Source: Lachnospiraceae bacterium (GTDB taxonomy: Bacteria > Bacillota > Clostridia > Lachnospirales > Lachnospiraceae). Taken from it: a DNA stretch of 64,000 bases. Positions 55,141 to 64,000 of this stretch are shown here, piece after piece. Both the position numbers and the translations under genes were made by a program. Under the pieces are notes generated by a model. It worked only from the letters and a program-made list of their open reading frames with translations, was not told the DNA's origin and did not search any database. Each line of letters starts with the position of its first letter. The first letter of the stretch is position 1. The stretch is from contig JAILIS010000046.1 in NCBI GenBank assembly GCA_024695145.1, positions 1 to 64,000 of the forward strand. Direction: 5' to 3'.

Positions 55141-56907
55141 GTGAACCGGATCAACATACTTGATGATAAGACAATAAATAAAATAGCTGCGGGTGAAGTA
55201 GTCGAGCGTCCCGAAAGCGTAGTAAAAGAGCTTGTGGAAAATGCCATAGACTCGGGTGCAAAAAATATCAGCATCGAGATAAAGGGCGGCGGGATCGATT
55301 ATATCAGGATCACCGATAACGGAAGCGGGATAAAAAAGGATGATATCCCTCTTGCTTTCTGCCGCCATGCCACAAGCAAGATCAGTTCGGAAGCGGATCT
55401 TATGAACATCACTTCCCTTGGTTTTCGCGGCGAAGCTTTATCCTCCATAGCCGCCGTCTCATCCGTGGAGGTGATGACGAAGACTTCCGACAGTCTTTAC
55501 GGATACCACTACCGGATAAAAGGCGGGGTAGAGATGTCCCTTGACGAAACAGGCTGTCCTTCCGGGACCACTGTCATAGTCAGAAACCTCTTTTACAATA
55601 CGCCTGCCAGACGGAAGTTCTTGAAAAGTCCCGTCACCGAAGGCACGCATATAACACATCTGGTTGAAAAACTGATACTTTCACATCCCGAGATATCATT
55701 TAAATATACGATCTCAAACAGGATGCTGCTATCAAGTACCGGAAACAGTGATCACGCGGCGGATATCTACTCGATATTCGGACGCGATATCGCACGCCGG
55801 CTGGTAGAGATCTCGTTCACATCGGAAAACTGCAGCATTTTCGGTTATGTCGCAAAACCCGAAGCGGCACGCGGAAACAGGGATTATGAACTGTTCTTTG
55901 TCAACGGCAGATGCATAAAGAGCCGTATACTCTCGTCTGCAGTCGAAGAAGCATACAAGCCTTTTCTGATGCTGCACAGATTTCCTTTCGTTGTCCTGTA
56001 TATCGATATACCTTCGGAACTTCTCGATGTTAACGTACATCCGTCCAAGACCGAAGTCCGTTTTGCACAGGAGAGCGAAGTTTTTTCCGTCGTATGTGAT
56101 GCCGTGACCGAAGGAATAACACGACGTGAACTTATTCCGGAAGTAAATGTACAGATAAAAGAGGCAGTCAGGGACGAGGAAAAAAAAGAGATCGTTCCTC
56201 CTCCGGAGCCTTTTGAAACAACACGCATAGAGCAGTACCGGGAGACGGTCAAAAATATTCAGGTTCCCTCTGTCAGCGAACCCGTCCAGGAAACCCTGTT
56301 TAAAGAGGGATTTCTCGGAGAACAAAACCGTATAAAGCACAGGATCGTCGGTCAGGTTTTTGATACTTACTGGATCATAGAATACGACGGTAAAATGTAT
56401 ATCATCGACCAGCATGCAGCGCACGAAAAGGTGCTTTATGAAAGATTCAGCAAACAGATCGCACAAAACGAGGTCACATCCCAGCTTCTGAGTCCTCCTG
56501 TGATCATATCGCTCTCTCCGGCAAATGAGGAAGTTCTTACACAGAATCTGGAACGTTTCCGTCTTTCGGGCTTTGAGATCGAACACTTCGGAGGGAGGGA
56601 GTATGCACTGACTGCCGTTCCCGCAGAACTGTTCAGGCTGACTGAAAAAGAATACTTCCTCGAAATGCTTGACGATATGACATCTTCACCTTTTCCTAAA
56701 GACAGCGCCATGATAAATGACAGGATAGCAACAATGGCGTGTAAGGCGGCAGTAAAAGGAAATATGAGACTGTCTGTACCGGAAGCCGATGCGCTTATAT
56801 CAGAACTGTTATCTCTTGATAATCCGTACAATTGTCCTCACGGCAGGCCGACCATAGTATCTTTTACGAGAAGTGAACTGGACAAGATGTTTAAAAGGAT
56901 CGTATAG
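55141..56907 (+). CDS. mutL: DNA mismatch repair endonuclease MutL
   Basis: 588 residues. The N-terminal GHKL ATPase has KELVENAIDSGA, DNGSGI, FRGEAL and GT(T)V segments. The C-terminal dimerisation domain carries the endonuclease motif DQHAAHEKVLYE, plus ACKAAV and CPHGRP, so this is a nicking MutL, as expected in a species without MutH. The linker is at ~330-400. The start is GTG at 55141. miaA begins at the very next base after the stop. Confidence 0.97.
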   Translation: MNRINILDDKTINKIAAGEVVERPESVVKELVENAIDSGAKNISIEIKGGGIDYIRITDNGSGIKKDDIPLAFCRHATSKISSEADLMNITSLGFRGEALSSIAAVSSVEVMTKTSDSLYGYHYRIKGGVEMSLDETGCPSGTTVIVRNLFYNTPARRKFLKSPVTEGTHITHLVEKLILSHPEISFKYTISNRMLLSSTGNSDHAADIYSIFGRDIARRLVEISFTSENCSIFGYVAKPEAARGNRDYELFFVNGRCIKSRILSSAVEEAYKPFLMLHRFPFVVLYIDIPSELLDVNVHPSKTEVRFAQESEVFSVVCDAVTEGITRRELIPEVNVQIKEAVRDEEKKEIVPPPEPFETTRIEQYRETVKNIQVPSVSEPVQETLFKEGFLGEQNRIKHRIVGQVFDTYWIIEYDGKMYIIDQHAAHEKVLYERFSKQIAQNEVTSQLLSPPVIISLSPANEEVLTQNLERFRLSGFEIEHFGGREYALTAVPAELFRLTEKEYFLEMLDDMTSSPFPKDSAMINDRIATMACKAAVKGNMRLSVPEADALISELLSLDNPYNCPHGRPTIVSFTRSELDKMFKRIV

Positions 56908-57843
56908 ATGAAAGACCTGATCATTCTCGCAGGCCCCACGGCCGTCGGAAAATCAGCCCTGGCGGTTGATATCGCATCAAAGATAAACGGATCGGTCATA
57001 AGTGCCGACTCCATGCAGGTATATCGCGGCATGGATATAGGTACGGCAAAGATCACAAAAGATGAGATGCGCTCTGTTCCTCACTATCTGATCGATATAC
57101 TCGATCCGGAAGATGATTTTAACATCGTCACCTTTCAGGAAAAGGCAAAAGAAGCAATTAAGCAAATAACAGCTTCGGGCCGTATACCGATGATCGTCGG
57201 CGGAACGGGATTTTACATTCAAAGCGTCCTTTATGACATCGATTTTTCAATGGGCGATGAACTGACGCAATACAGGGCGGAGCTTAATGCACTGATCGAG
57301 GAAAAAGGAGCCGAGTATGTTCATAAGATACTTGAGCGATCGGATCCCGATGCCGCCGCCGCGATACATTATAATGACAAAAAGCGCATGATAAGGGCTC
57401 TTGAATACATCAGGCAGACAGGACGCCCCATATCGGAACATAACCGTGAAAGTGCGCAAAAGCCTTCTCCTTACAATTACTGTTATTTTGTCCTGACGGA
57501 TGACAGAGAAAAAATATACCACCGTATAGATGAGCGTGTTGACCGGATGATAGAAGACGGTCTTGTCGACGAAGTAAGAAAACTGACAGAGCGAGGCCTT
57601 ACAAGGGATAATGTTTCGATGCACGGTATAGGATACAAGGAGATCATCGATCATCTTGACGGGATATGCTCTCTTGATGAGGCGATATACACGATAAAGC
57701 GCGAGTCACGTCATTTCGCGAAGCGGCAGCTCACATGGTTTAAACGCGAAAAGGACGTTATATGGCTCGATAAGAGTAAAGATACCGATATTATGGGAAA
57801 AATCATGCAGTCACTTTCCAAAAGAGGGATAATAAATGAATGA
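56908..57843 (+). CDS. miaA: tRNA dimethylallyltransferase
   Basis: Adds the isopentenyl group to A37 of tRNAs reading U-starting codons. 311 residues with the P-loop GPTAVGKSAL, SADSMQVYRGMDIGTAK and GGTGFYIQ, and the tail segment TWFKRE. Placement after mutS-mutL is a common bacterial arrangement. It overlaps the next gene by eight bases. Confidence 0.97.
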   Translation: MKDLIILAGPTAVGKSALAVDIASKINGSVISADSMQVYRGMDIGTAKITKDEMRSVPHYLIDILDPEDDFNIVTFQEKAKEAIKQITASGRIPMIVGGTGFYIQSVLYDIDFSMGDELTQYRAELNALIEEKGAEYVHKILERSDPDAAAAIHYNDKKRMIRALEYIRQTGRPISEHNRESAQKPSPYNYCYFVLTDDREKIYHRIDERVDRMIEDGLVDEVRKLTERGLTRDNVSMHGIGYKEIIDHLDGICSLDEAIYTIKRESRHFAKRQLTWFKREKDVIWLDKSKDTDIMGKIMQSLSKRGIINE

Positions 57844-59125
57844 TCTATATGAAATGTACGGCAGATGCGGTATAAGCAAAGACGTATATATGTTCGGCGA
57901 AAAGGTACTTGACGGTCTTACTGACAGATTTGTGCAGTTTGACCGTATTACCGAGATAAACCAGCTGAAAGTCCTGTCGGCGATGCAGGAGTGCAGGGTC
58001 AGCGAAGCCTGTTTCATGCCGTCAAGCGGATACGGATATAACGATCTCGGGCGTGATACACTTGAAAAAGTATACGCAAAAGTGTTCCACACCGAAGATG
58101 CACTTGTCAGACCGCAGCTGACATGCGGTACTCATGCGCTTGCAACGGCGCTTTTCTGCCGGCTTCGTCCCGGGGATGAACTTCTGTCGATATCGGGCAA
58201 GCCCTATGATACTCTTGAAAAAGTCATAGGAATACGAAGAGAAAAGGGGTCTCTTGCCGAGTACGGCATCAGTTACTCGCAGGTCGATCTTAAAAGTGAC
58301 GGAAGTTTTGACTTCGAAGGTATAAGAGCTGCCGTAAAAGAGAACACAAAGCTCATAGCGATACAAAGATCAAAGGGATACGAGACGCGCCCGTCGCTGT
58401 CGGTCGATCAGATAGGCGAAGCGATAAGATTTGTTAAAAGCCTTAATAAAGACCTGACAGTAATGGTCGATAACTGCTACGGTGAATTTACGGATACGAA
58501 AGAGCCTTCCGATGTGGGCGCCGATATGGTGGTAGGCTCTCTTATCAAAAATCCGGGCGGCGGGCTGGCTCCCATGGGAGGATATATAGCAGGAACCGCT
58601 TCATGTATAGAACAGGCGGCGTACAGACTGACGTCTCCGGGCCTCGGAAAAGAAGTCGGAGCGACTCTTGATATCAACCGTACACTGTTTCAGGGACTGT
58701 TTCTGTCCCCGACCGTTACAAACGCATCACTTAAAGGTGCGCTCTTTGCGGCCGCCATCTACGAGAAGCTCGGATTTGACGTTATCCCCGACTCCAAAGA
58801 GAGACGTAATGATATCATTCAGGCCGTGACTTTGGGATCTGCCGAAGCGGTATGTGCTTTCTGCAACGGTATCCAGAAGGCGGCCCCGGTCGATTCACAC
58901 CTTACGGCCGAACCGTGGGACATGCCGGGATATGATAGCAAAGTGATCATGGCTGCCGGTGCTTTCATCTCTGGAAGCTCGATCGAACTGTCCGCCGATG
59001 CACCCCTAAGACCCCCTTATGCGGTTTATTTTCAGGGCGGACTTACCTGGTATCACGCAAAATACGGAATACTCATGTCTCTTCAGGCTCTTGTTGACAA
59101 AGGAATAGTTGATATATACATCTAG
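57836..59125 (+). CDS. Methionine-gamma-lyase-like PLP protein (PF06838 family)
   Basis: A 429-residue fold-type I PLP enzyme of the family once labelled aluminium-resistance protein (Bacillus YnbB). The PLP lysine is expected in SLIKNPGGGLAPMGGY; upstream are RPQLTCGTHA and MVDNCYGEF. The chemistry is presumably C-S lysis of a sulfur amino acid, but no natural substrate is established. A gene order of miaA then this family is common in Firmicutes. It ends the long operon that starts at pepD. Confidence 0.88.
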   Translation: MNDLYEMYGRCGISKDVYMFGEKVLDGLTDRFVQFDRITEINQLKVLSAMQECRVSEACFMPSSGYGYNDLGRDTLEKVYAKVFHTEDALVRPQLTCGTHALATALFCRLRPGDELLSISGKPYDTLEKVIGIRREKGSLAEYGISYSQVDLKSDGSFDFEGIRAAVKENTKLIAIQRSKGYETRPSLSVDQIGEAIRFVKSLNKDLTVMVDNCYGEFTDTKEPSDVGADMVVGSLIKNPGGGLAPMGGYIAGTASCIEQAAYRLTSPGLGKEVGATLDINRTLFQGLFLSPTVTNASLKGALFAAAIYEKLGFDVIPDSKERRNDIIQAVTLGSAEAVCAFCNGIQKAAPVDSHLTAEPWDMPGYDSKVIMAAGAFISGSSIELSADAPLRPPYAVYFQGGLTWYHAKYGILMSLQALVDKGIVDIYI

Positions 59126-59131
59126 AGACTC

Positions 59132-59159
59132 TTGTGTTAAAATATGCTAGATATAGTAT
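59132..59159 (+). promoter_or_regulatory. Possible promoter for mreBCD-pbp2
   Basis: TTGTGT at 59132-59137, a 16-base spacer and TAGTAT at 59154-59159 (TATAGT overlaps at 59152). It is weak, and no terminator is visible between the preceding gene and mreB, so the mre genes may also be read from upstream. Confidence 0.35.
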
Positions 59160-59179
59160 GACTTGTGAGGGTTTTCATT

Positions 59180-60190
59180 TTGGCTGTCAATGCTTTCGGG
59201 ATAGATCTCGGCACATATAATATCAAAATATATAACGGTTTTACCGACAGGATCGTCTCCCATAAAAACATGATAGCGATCCAGAACAGGCGCAATCTCT
59301 TTGCCTATGGTGACGATGCCTTTACAATGTACGAAAAGTCACCTGATAACATTAAGGTTTCATTTCCGCTGACATACGGCGTTATAGCCGATATCAACCA
59401 TATGCAGATACTGATCCGTAATTTCATCAATGATGAGATGGACGGGAACATCAGAAGTGCGGATTATTACATCTCGGTTCCTACAGATATCACCGAAGTT
59501 GAAAAACGTGCATTCGTTGACCTTGTTAAAGAATCCAATATCAGGGCAAAGAATATATATATTGTCGAAAAAGCGATAGCAGACGGTATAGGCATGGATG
59601 TTGACATGCACCGTTCCCAGGGATTTCTTGTTGTAAATGTCGGATATGAGACTACCGAGATATCGATACTCAGTCTTGGCGGTATAGTGCTCTCAAAGCT
59701 AATCAAAACCGGCGGCAAGAAATTTGACGAGAGCATCCGCAATATGGTCCGTAAAGAGTATAATCTTCTGATCGGAGCAAAGACAGCGGAGCAGACAAAG
59801 ATAGAACTCCCGACACTTGAAGCCGAACAGAGGGATGCCGTTGTCTACGGCAGGGATATAGTCACGGGACTCCCGGTCGAGCGTACGATACCGACCATGC
59901 TCATAGAACGGGCCATGCACGAGAACTTTGAGACTATCATCGACAATGTGCGGCTGATACTTGAGCGTACACCTCCGGAGCTCGGAGCAGATATTTACAA
60001 AAAGGGGATCTTCCTGACAGGCGGAAGTGCGGGGATCGGAGATCTTCATGAACTGATCAGCAAGAGTACCGGGCTCAAGATACTGTTCTCCCCTAACGGA
60101 GAGGGCAGTGTGGCCTACGGTCTTTCCCAGATAATCAAGAACGAACGGCTTCATCCGATAGTTTACACCATGGAGGATTTCTCCGTTTAA
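59180..60190 (+). CDS. mreB: Rod shape-determining protein MreB family
   Basis: An actin-like ATPase that organises lateral wall synthesis. 336 residues from the TTG at 59180, giving MAVNAFGIDLGTYNIKIYNG; GAGGG lies eight bases upstream of that codon, so the earlier GTG at 59165 is part of the ribosome site. Phosphate 1 (GIDLGT), the connect and phosphate 2 region (LVVNVGYETTEISIL) and the adenosine site (FLTGGSAGI) are visible. The nucleotide loop VGYETTE differs from the usual IGGGTT/TE, which may mark a divergent paralogue. mreC and mreD follow. Confidence 0.9.
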   Translation: MAVNAFGIDLGTYNIKIYNGFTDRIVSHKNMIAIQNRRNLFAYGDDAFTMYEKSPDNIKVSFPLTYGVIADINHMQILIRNFINDEMDGNIRSADYYISVPTDITEVEKRAFVDLVKESNIRAKNIYIVEKAIADGIGMDVDMHRSQGFLVVNVGYETTEISILSLGGIVLSKLIKTGGKKFDESIRNMVRKEYNLLIGAKTAEQTKIELPTLEAEQRDAVVYGRDIVTGLPVERTIPTMLIERAMHENFETIIDNVRLILERTPPELGADIYKKGIFLTGGSAGIGDLHELISKSTGLKILFSPNGEGSVAYGLSQIIKNERLHPIVYTMEDFSV

Positions 60191-60215
60191 TCGCAGCAGG
60201 TGGCAGTTATCATAA

Positions 60216-61079
60216 ATGGCACGCAACAGATCAAAAAGAAACAAAATCAATATACCGAGTAGATACGTATTGCTGGCACTGTCTGTTATTTGCATTATCA
60301 TGATGGTGCTTTCTTATGCTACGGATATGATGAGCTATGCCCCTCAGGCTGTGGCAGGATACACCGTCATTCCTTTCCAGAAGGCGATATCATATGCCGG
60401 AAGCTGGCTGGCGGGAAGATCCGAATCCATCAAGGAACTTGAGGCTTTAAGGGTTGAAAATGCCGAACTGAAAGAGACCGTTAATGATCTTACGATCAAG
60501 ATCAACGATCTGACTACCGATAAATACGAGCTTGCACAGCTGCGCCAGCTCCTTTCCCTCGATGAAAGATACAGCGATTATCCGACGGTTGGCGCCAGAG
60601 TAATAGGAAAAGACGCCGGAAACTGGTATTCAACATTCCTTATCGACAAGGGCACCAATGACGGTATAAAGGTCAACATGAACGTCATGGCCGGAACCGG
60701 ACTTGTAGGTATAGTCACATCCGTCGGACCCAACTGGGCTACCGTCAGATCCATTATCGATGACGATTCCAACATAAGTGCAATGGTATTAAACACATCC
60801 GATACAATGATCGTATCGGGTGATCTTGAGCTGTATTCAAACGGCACCATAAAGTTCACCGAATTAAAAGATGACGATAACGTAGTCGAACAGGGAGATC
60901 AGGTCGTAACGAGCCAGATAAGCAGCAAGTATCTTCCCGGGATATCGATCGGATATATAGAGCAGATCAACAGCGATTCAAACAACCTTACAAAATCGGG
61001 ATTCATTACCCCTGTTGTTGATTTTGAACATCTGGATATCGTTCTTGTGATCACCCAGATGAAACAGACAAAGGAGTGA
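60216..61079 (+). CDS. mreC: Rod shape-determining protein MreC
   Basis: A 287-residue protein with one N-terminal membrane helix (~18-38), a coiled coil (~70-112) and an extracytoplasmic double beta-barrel with ARVIGKDAGNWYSTFLIDKG and NVMAGTGLVGIV. It links MreB inside to PBP2 outside. AGCAGGTGG precedes the ATG. It is one base from mreD. Confidence 0.95.
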   Translation: MARNRSKRNKINIPSRYVLLALSVICIIMMVLSYATDMMSYAPQAVAGYTVIPFQKAISYAGSWLAGRSESIKELEALRVENAELKETVNDLTIKINDLTTDKYELAQLRQLLSLDERYSDYPTVGARVIGKDAGNWYSTFLIDKGTNDGIKVNMNVMAGTGLVGIVTSVGPNWATVRSIIDDDSNISAMVLNTSDTMIVSGDLELYSNGTIKFTELKDDDNVVEQGDQVVTSQISSKYLPGISIGYIEQINSDSNNLTKSGFITPVVDFEHLDIVLVITQMKQTKE

Positions 61080-61080
61080 T

Positions 61081-61587
61081 ATGTACAGAAAGATCACAAT
61101 GCTTTTCCTAATACTGATAGGTTATCTGATACAGAGCACAATGATCCGTGTACTTCCCATGGGCGGTGTTGCGCCCAATTTTCTGATCATTCTGACATCC
61201 TGCTTCGGATTCATGCGCGGAAAAGGCGACGGAATGTTCATCGGTTTCATTTCCGGACTTATCATCGATATCCTGTTCGGCGGACTGATAGGATTTTATG
61301 CGCTGGTCTATATGCTCATAGGTTATGCCAACGGTTTCTTTGCCAGGATATTCTACCCCGAAGACATCAAACTTCCCGTGGTACTGATAACCAGCAGTGA
61401 ACTCGTATACTGCTTCGTAATCTATATCTTCAGGTTTCTCATTCAGGGGAAGGTTCGCTTCGGATATTATATGCTGCATATCATACTTCCGGAGATCGTT
61501 TACACGATATTTGTGACTATCGTCATTTACAAAGTTATCCTGAACATTAACGAATGGCTTGAAGACATAGAAAGAAGGAACGCCTGA
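61081..61587 (+). CDS. mreD: Rod shape-determining protein MreD
   Basis: A 168-residue membrane protein with about five helices (MLFLILIGYLIQS, ILTSCFGFMRG, ISGLIIDILFGG segments), as expected for MreD. It starts one base after mreC, with AAAGGAG inside mreC, and its stop abuts the pbp2 start. Confidence 0.92.
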   Translation: MYRKITMLFLILIGYLIQSTMIRVLPMGGVAPNFLIILTSCFGFMRGKGDGMFIGFISGLIIDILFGGLIGFYALVYMLIGYANGFFARIFYPEDIKLPVVLITSSELVYCFVIYIFRFLIQGKVRFGYYMLHIILPEIVYTIFVTIVIYKVILNINEWLEDIERRNA

Positions 61588-64000
61588 TTGTTCTCGGATC
61601 TCAAAGAATGGCTTAAAGACGCCATTTTTAACCGATTCACAATACTGCTGGCTGTATATGCCGTTCTGATCGTTGTTCTTGTACAGCGCCTTTTTATGAT
61701 GCAGATAATAAAAGGGCAGGAGTATCAGAACAACTTTAAGCTTACGATCAAAAAAGAAACGACCTTAAAGAGTACAAGGGGCAATATATATGACAGGAAC
61801 GGAAATCTTCTTGCATACAACAAGCTTGCCTACTCGGTCACGATAGAAGATAATTTCGAATCCGGAAAAAAGAAAAATGCACTGATCAACGACTCCATAT
61901 TCCGCGCGATAAAGATCGTCGAATCATGCGGAGACACCGTATCAAATGATTTTAACATTTATATCAATGATGACGGGCAGTACGAATTTGCCGTGACAGG
62001 CACGAGACTGACAAGGTTTCTCGCAGACATCTACGGTCACAAATCGATGGATGATCTGACAACGGATGAGCGTAATTCGACTCCGGACGAGGTGATACAG
62101 TATCTGGCGGACAATAAACGTTACGGCATAGGACATACCGTTATCGATCCCGAAGGTAACGGCAGTTTTGTTCCTCTTGACGGATACACGAAGGAGGAGG
62201 CTCTTCAGATAGTAACCGTCAGGTATCAGCTTTCAACGAACAGTTACCAGAAGTATCTGTCAACCGTTATAGCCGATGACGTCAATGAAGAAACGGTCGC
62301 CGCTATAAAGGAGAATTCGGATATACTACAGGGCGTCGGAATAGAAGTCAATACTCTGCGGCAGTATAACGATCCATATTATTTTGCACATATCATTGGG
62401 TATACCGGATATGCTTCAACGGAGGATCTGGCTGAACTTGCCGATTCATCGCACGATTACAATGCCGCTGATATGGTCGGTAAATCCGGCATAGAAAAAT
62501 CCATGGAAGAGTACCTTCAGGGTACAAAAGGAAAGGATGCCATCTATGTCGATAATATGGGAAAGATCATCGAATCAATATCACACGTTGATCCGGCCGC
62601 CGGAAACGATGTGTATCTGTCGATAGATTCCGATCTTCAGAAAGCCGTATACAACATGCTCGAGCAGAAGCTCGCGGGAATACTTGTCTCCAAGATATTA
62701 AACGTCAAGACATACAACAACGACGTCGTAAAATCATCCCTTATGATGATCCCCATCGATGATGTATATTACGCCCTTATCAACAATAACGTCATCGATA
62801 TCGAGCATATGGGAGGGGACAACGCGGCAACCTACGAAAGACAGGTTAACGATGCGTTCATCGCAAGGCAGGCGCAGGTCCTTTCATCCTTAAGAGATGA
62901 GCTTCTTGTAACTGCCACTCCTTATAAAGAGCTTCCCGAAGACATGAAGATATATGAGAGTTACATAGTCTCAAGGCTGATGTCACAGTCGGTCGGGGTG
63001 CTTGTTTCCGACCGTATAGACAGAGAAGATGCCACATTTATCAACTGGACCATCAATGAGACCATCTCACTTAACGAGTATCTCCATTACTGTCTGGCAA
63101 ACAACTGGATCGATGTCACAAAATTCCATCTGGATAAGCAGTATTCCGATTCGGAAGAAGTTTACCGGCAGCTTGTTGACTATATACTGAACGATCTGTC
63201 TCAAAACGAGGGTTTTGCCAAGAAGATCTACAAATATATGATAGCTGACGATAACATAAGCGGCCGTCAGCTGTGTATGATATTATATGAGCAGAAAGTC
63301 GTGACAGGTACCGCACAGGATCGTGCCATGCTAGAATCCGGTGCCAAGACTTCGTATGATTTTATCATCAACAAGATCGCAAATCTTGAGATAACCCCCG
63401 CGATGCTGGCTCTCGATCCGTGCTCGGGTTCATGTGTCGTCAGCAACAGTTCGGGAGAGCTTTTGGCACTTGTTACATACCCCGGATACGATAACAACAG
63501 GTTTGCCAATTCCATTGATTCGGAATACTATGCCGCACTCCTGGGCGATCTGGCGAGCCCTCTTTACAATAACGCGACCCAGCAGATGACGGCACCCGGT
63601 TCTACCTTCAAACCTTGTTCTGCCGCCTGTGCTCTTGAGGAGGGCGTTGTCAATACCGGTGAGACGATACGGTGTGAAGGTATATTTGAATATTTTGATG
63701 TTGAAAAGCAGTGCTGGGTATACCCCGGAGGACACGGTGCTCTTGACGTCATAGGCGCTATAGGTAATTCCTGTAACGTATTCTTTTATGAAGTGGGCTA
63801 CCGTCTGGCCACCAACACTCATACCGCCAACTATGACGAGGAACGTGGTCTGAACCGGCTGCGCAAATATGCCGACCTGTTCGGACTGACGACCAAGACG
63901 GGAATAGAGATGGAAGAAAATGAGCCCAAGTTCTCGGATGAACTGCCTGTAGACTCTGCTATCGGACAGGGTAGTCACAACTATACAACGGTAGGACTGT
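61588..64000 (+). CDS. Penicillin-binding protein 2 (class B), 3' end outside window
   Basis: Peptidoglycan transpeptidase of the elongation machinery; 804 residues are seen and the frame is open at the window end. An N-terminal membrane helix (~20-38) is followed by the dimerisation domain with KSTRGNIYDRNGN. The transpeptidase has APGSTFKPC (Ser672) and GNSCNVFF (SxN); the KTG motif lies beyond the edge. Between the first transpeptidase helix (DSDLQKAVYNMLEQ, ~345) and the SSGELLAL strand (~620) there is an insertion of about 240 residues not found in ordinary PBP2. The start is TTG at 61588 after AGAAGGAA. It is directly coupled to mreD. Confidence 0.92.
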   Translation, partial: MFSDLKEWLKDAIFNRFTILLAVYAVLIVVLVQRLFMMQIIKGQEYQNNFKLTIKKETTLKSTRGNIYDRNGNLLAYNKLAYSVTIEDNFESGKKKNALINDSIFRAIKIVESCGDTVSNDFNIYINDDGQYEFAVTGTRLTRFLADIYGHKSMDDLTTDERNSTPDEVIQYLADNKRYGIGHTVIDPEGNGSFVPLDGYTKEEALQIVTVRYQLSTNSYQKYLSTVIADDVNEETVAAIKENSDILQGVGIEVNTLRQYNDPYYFAHIIGYTGYASTEDLAELADSSHDYNAADMVGKSGIEKSMEEYLQGTKGKDAIYVDNMGKIIESISHVDPAAGNDVYLSIDSDLQKAVYNMLEQKLAGILVSKILNVKTYNNDVVKSSLMMIPIDDVYYALINNNVIDIEHMGGDNAATYERQVNDAFIARQAQVLSSLRDELLVTATPYKELPEDMKIYESYIVSRLMSQSVGVLVSDRIDREDATFINWTINETISLNEYLHYCLANNWIDVTKFHLDKQYSDSEEVYRQLVDYILNDLSQNEGFAKKIYKYMIADDNISGRQLCMILYEQKVVTGTAQDRAMLESGAKTSYDFIINKIANLEITPAMLALDPCSGSCVVSNSSGELLALVTYPGYDNNRFANSIDSEYYAALLGDLASPLYNNATQQMTAPGSTFKPCSAACALEEGVVNTGETIRCEGIFEYFDVEKQCWVYPGGHGALDVIGAIGNSCNVFFYEVGYRLATNTHTANYDEERGLNRLRKYADLFGLTTKTGIEMEENEPKFSDELPVDSAIGQGSHNYTTVGL

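Noticed and set aside
55732..56586. 284-residue frame on the minus strand
   Set aside because: Lies entirely within mutL on the opposite strand; shadow of a conserved gene.
59165..59179. GTG start for mreB
   Set aside because: This GTG lies in the GTGAGGG ribosome site; the TTG at 59180 is at the right distance and matches the MreB N-terminus.
1..64000. CRISPR arrays, insertion sequences, prophage, tRNA or rRNA genes
   Set aside because: No regularly spaced direct repeats, transposase or integrase motifs, or tRNA cloverleaf/rRNA sequence were recognised on either strand.

Overview
The window reads as a chromosomal core region of a low-to-mid-GC Firmicute of the class Clostridia, most likely family Lachnospiraceae. 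The evidence is gene content and synteny rather than a marker gene: rpmB divergent from asp23-fakA-recG, a DUF2953-GerW pair, NusG-domain-II/Gx-transporter-ruvAB, a TIGR03960 radical SAM protein with its DUF2344 partner followed by mutS-mutL-miaA and a methionine-gamma-lyase-like protein, and mreBCD-pbp2. SigA-type promoters (TTGnnn-16/17-TATAAT), AGGAGG ribosome sites and frequent TTG/GTG starts fit. I see no transposase, integrase, phage, CRISPR array, tRNA or rRNA gene.

Layout. 1-7130: the tail of an unidentified gene, then tyrS followed without a gap by a dlt-like cassette (adenylation enzyme, carrier protein, MBOAT acyltransferase, SGNH-like membrane-anchored protein) that ends in a radical SAM aminomutase with glutamate 2,3-aminomutase specificity residues. 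7165-7413: a free-standing promoter, a structured RNA that looks like 6S RNA, and a terminator. 7489-12818: yihY-pheS-pheT-queA. 12875-18105: a PilZ protein, gpmI, an EF-G paralogue with an altered G4 motif, and a convergent membrane diguanylate cyclase. 18232-20743: NusG-II protein, Gx transporter, ruvA, ruvB. 20810-26647: zapA, a U32 peptidase, an FtsW/RodA protein, a class B PBP and a NUDIX hydrolase, converging on a degenerate HD-GYP protein. 27850-34005: hypothetical, DUF2953, gerW, rpmB (minus strand), asp23, fakA-like, recG. 34149-40104: a type IIA topoisomerase pair (probably parE-parC), rsmD, coaD and a coiled-coil protein. 40191-59125: fifteen genes with gaps of at most 11 bases, carrying pepD, an m5C rRNA methyltransferase, a small membrane protein, a pseudouridine synthase, recU, a histidine block with two unusual fusions, a radical SAM pair, mutS, mutL, miaA and a PLP enzyme. 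59180-64000: mreB, mreC, mreD and a PBP2 cut by the window end.

The most unusual point is the physical linkage of a glutamate 2,3-aminomutase to a dlt-like cassette whose adenylation domain lacks the cysteine that marks D-alanine-specific DltA. A testable reading is that the cassette activates an amino acid other than D-alanine, possibly L-beta-glutamate, and esterifies a cell-surface polymer with it. Also notable are a HisZ-HisG fusion, a HisF-like domain without its first catalytic aspartate fused to HisI-HisE, and two divergent promoters that share one palindromic -35 hexamer.

Limits: all family calls are from reading motifs by eye. No homology search, RNA folding or structure prediction was run. 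Residue comparisons with characterised proteins are from memory.
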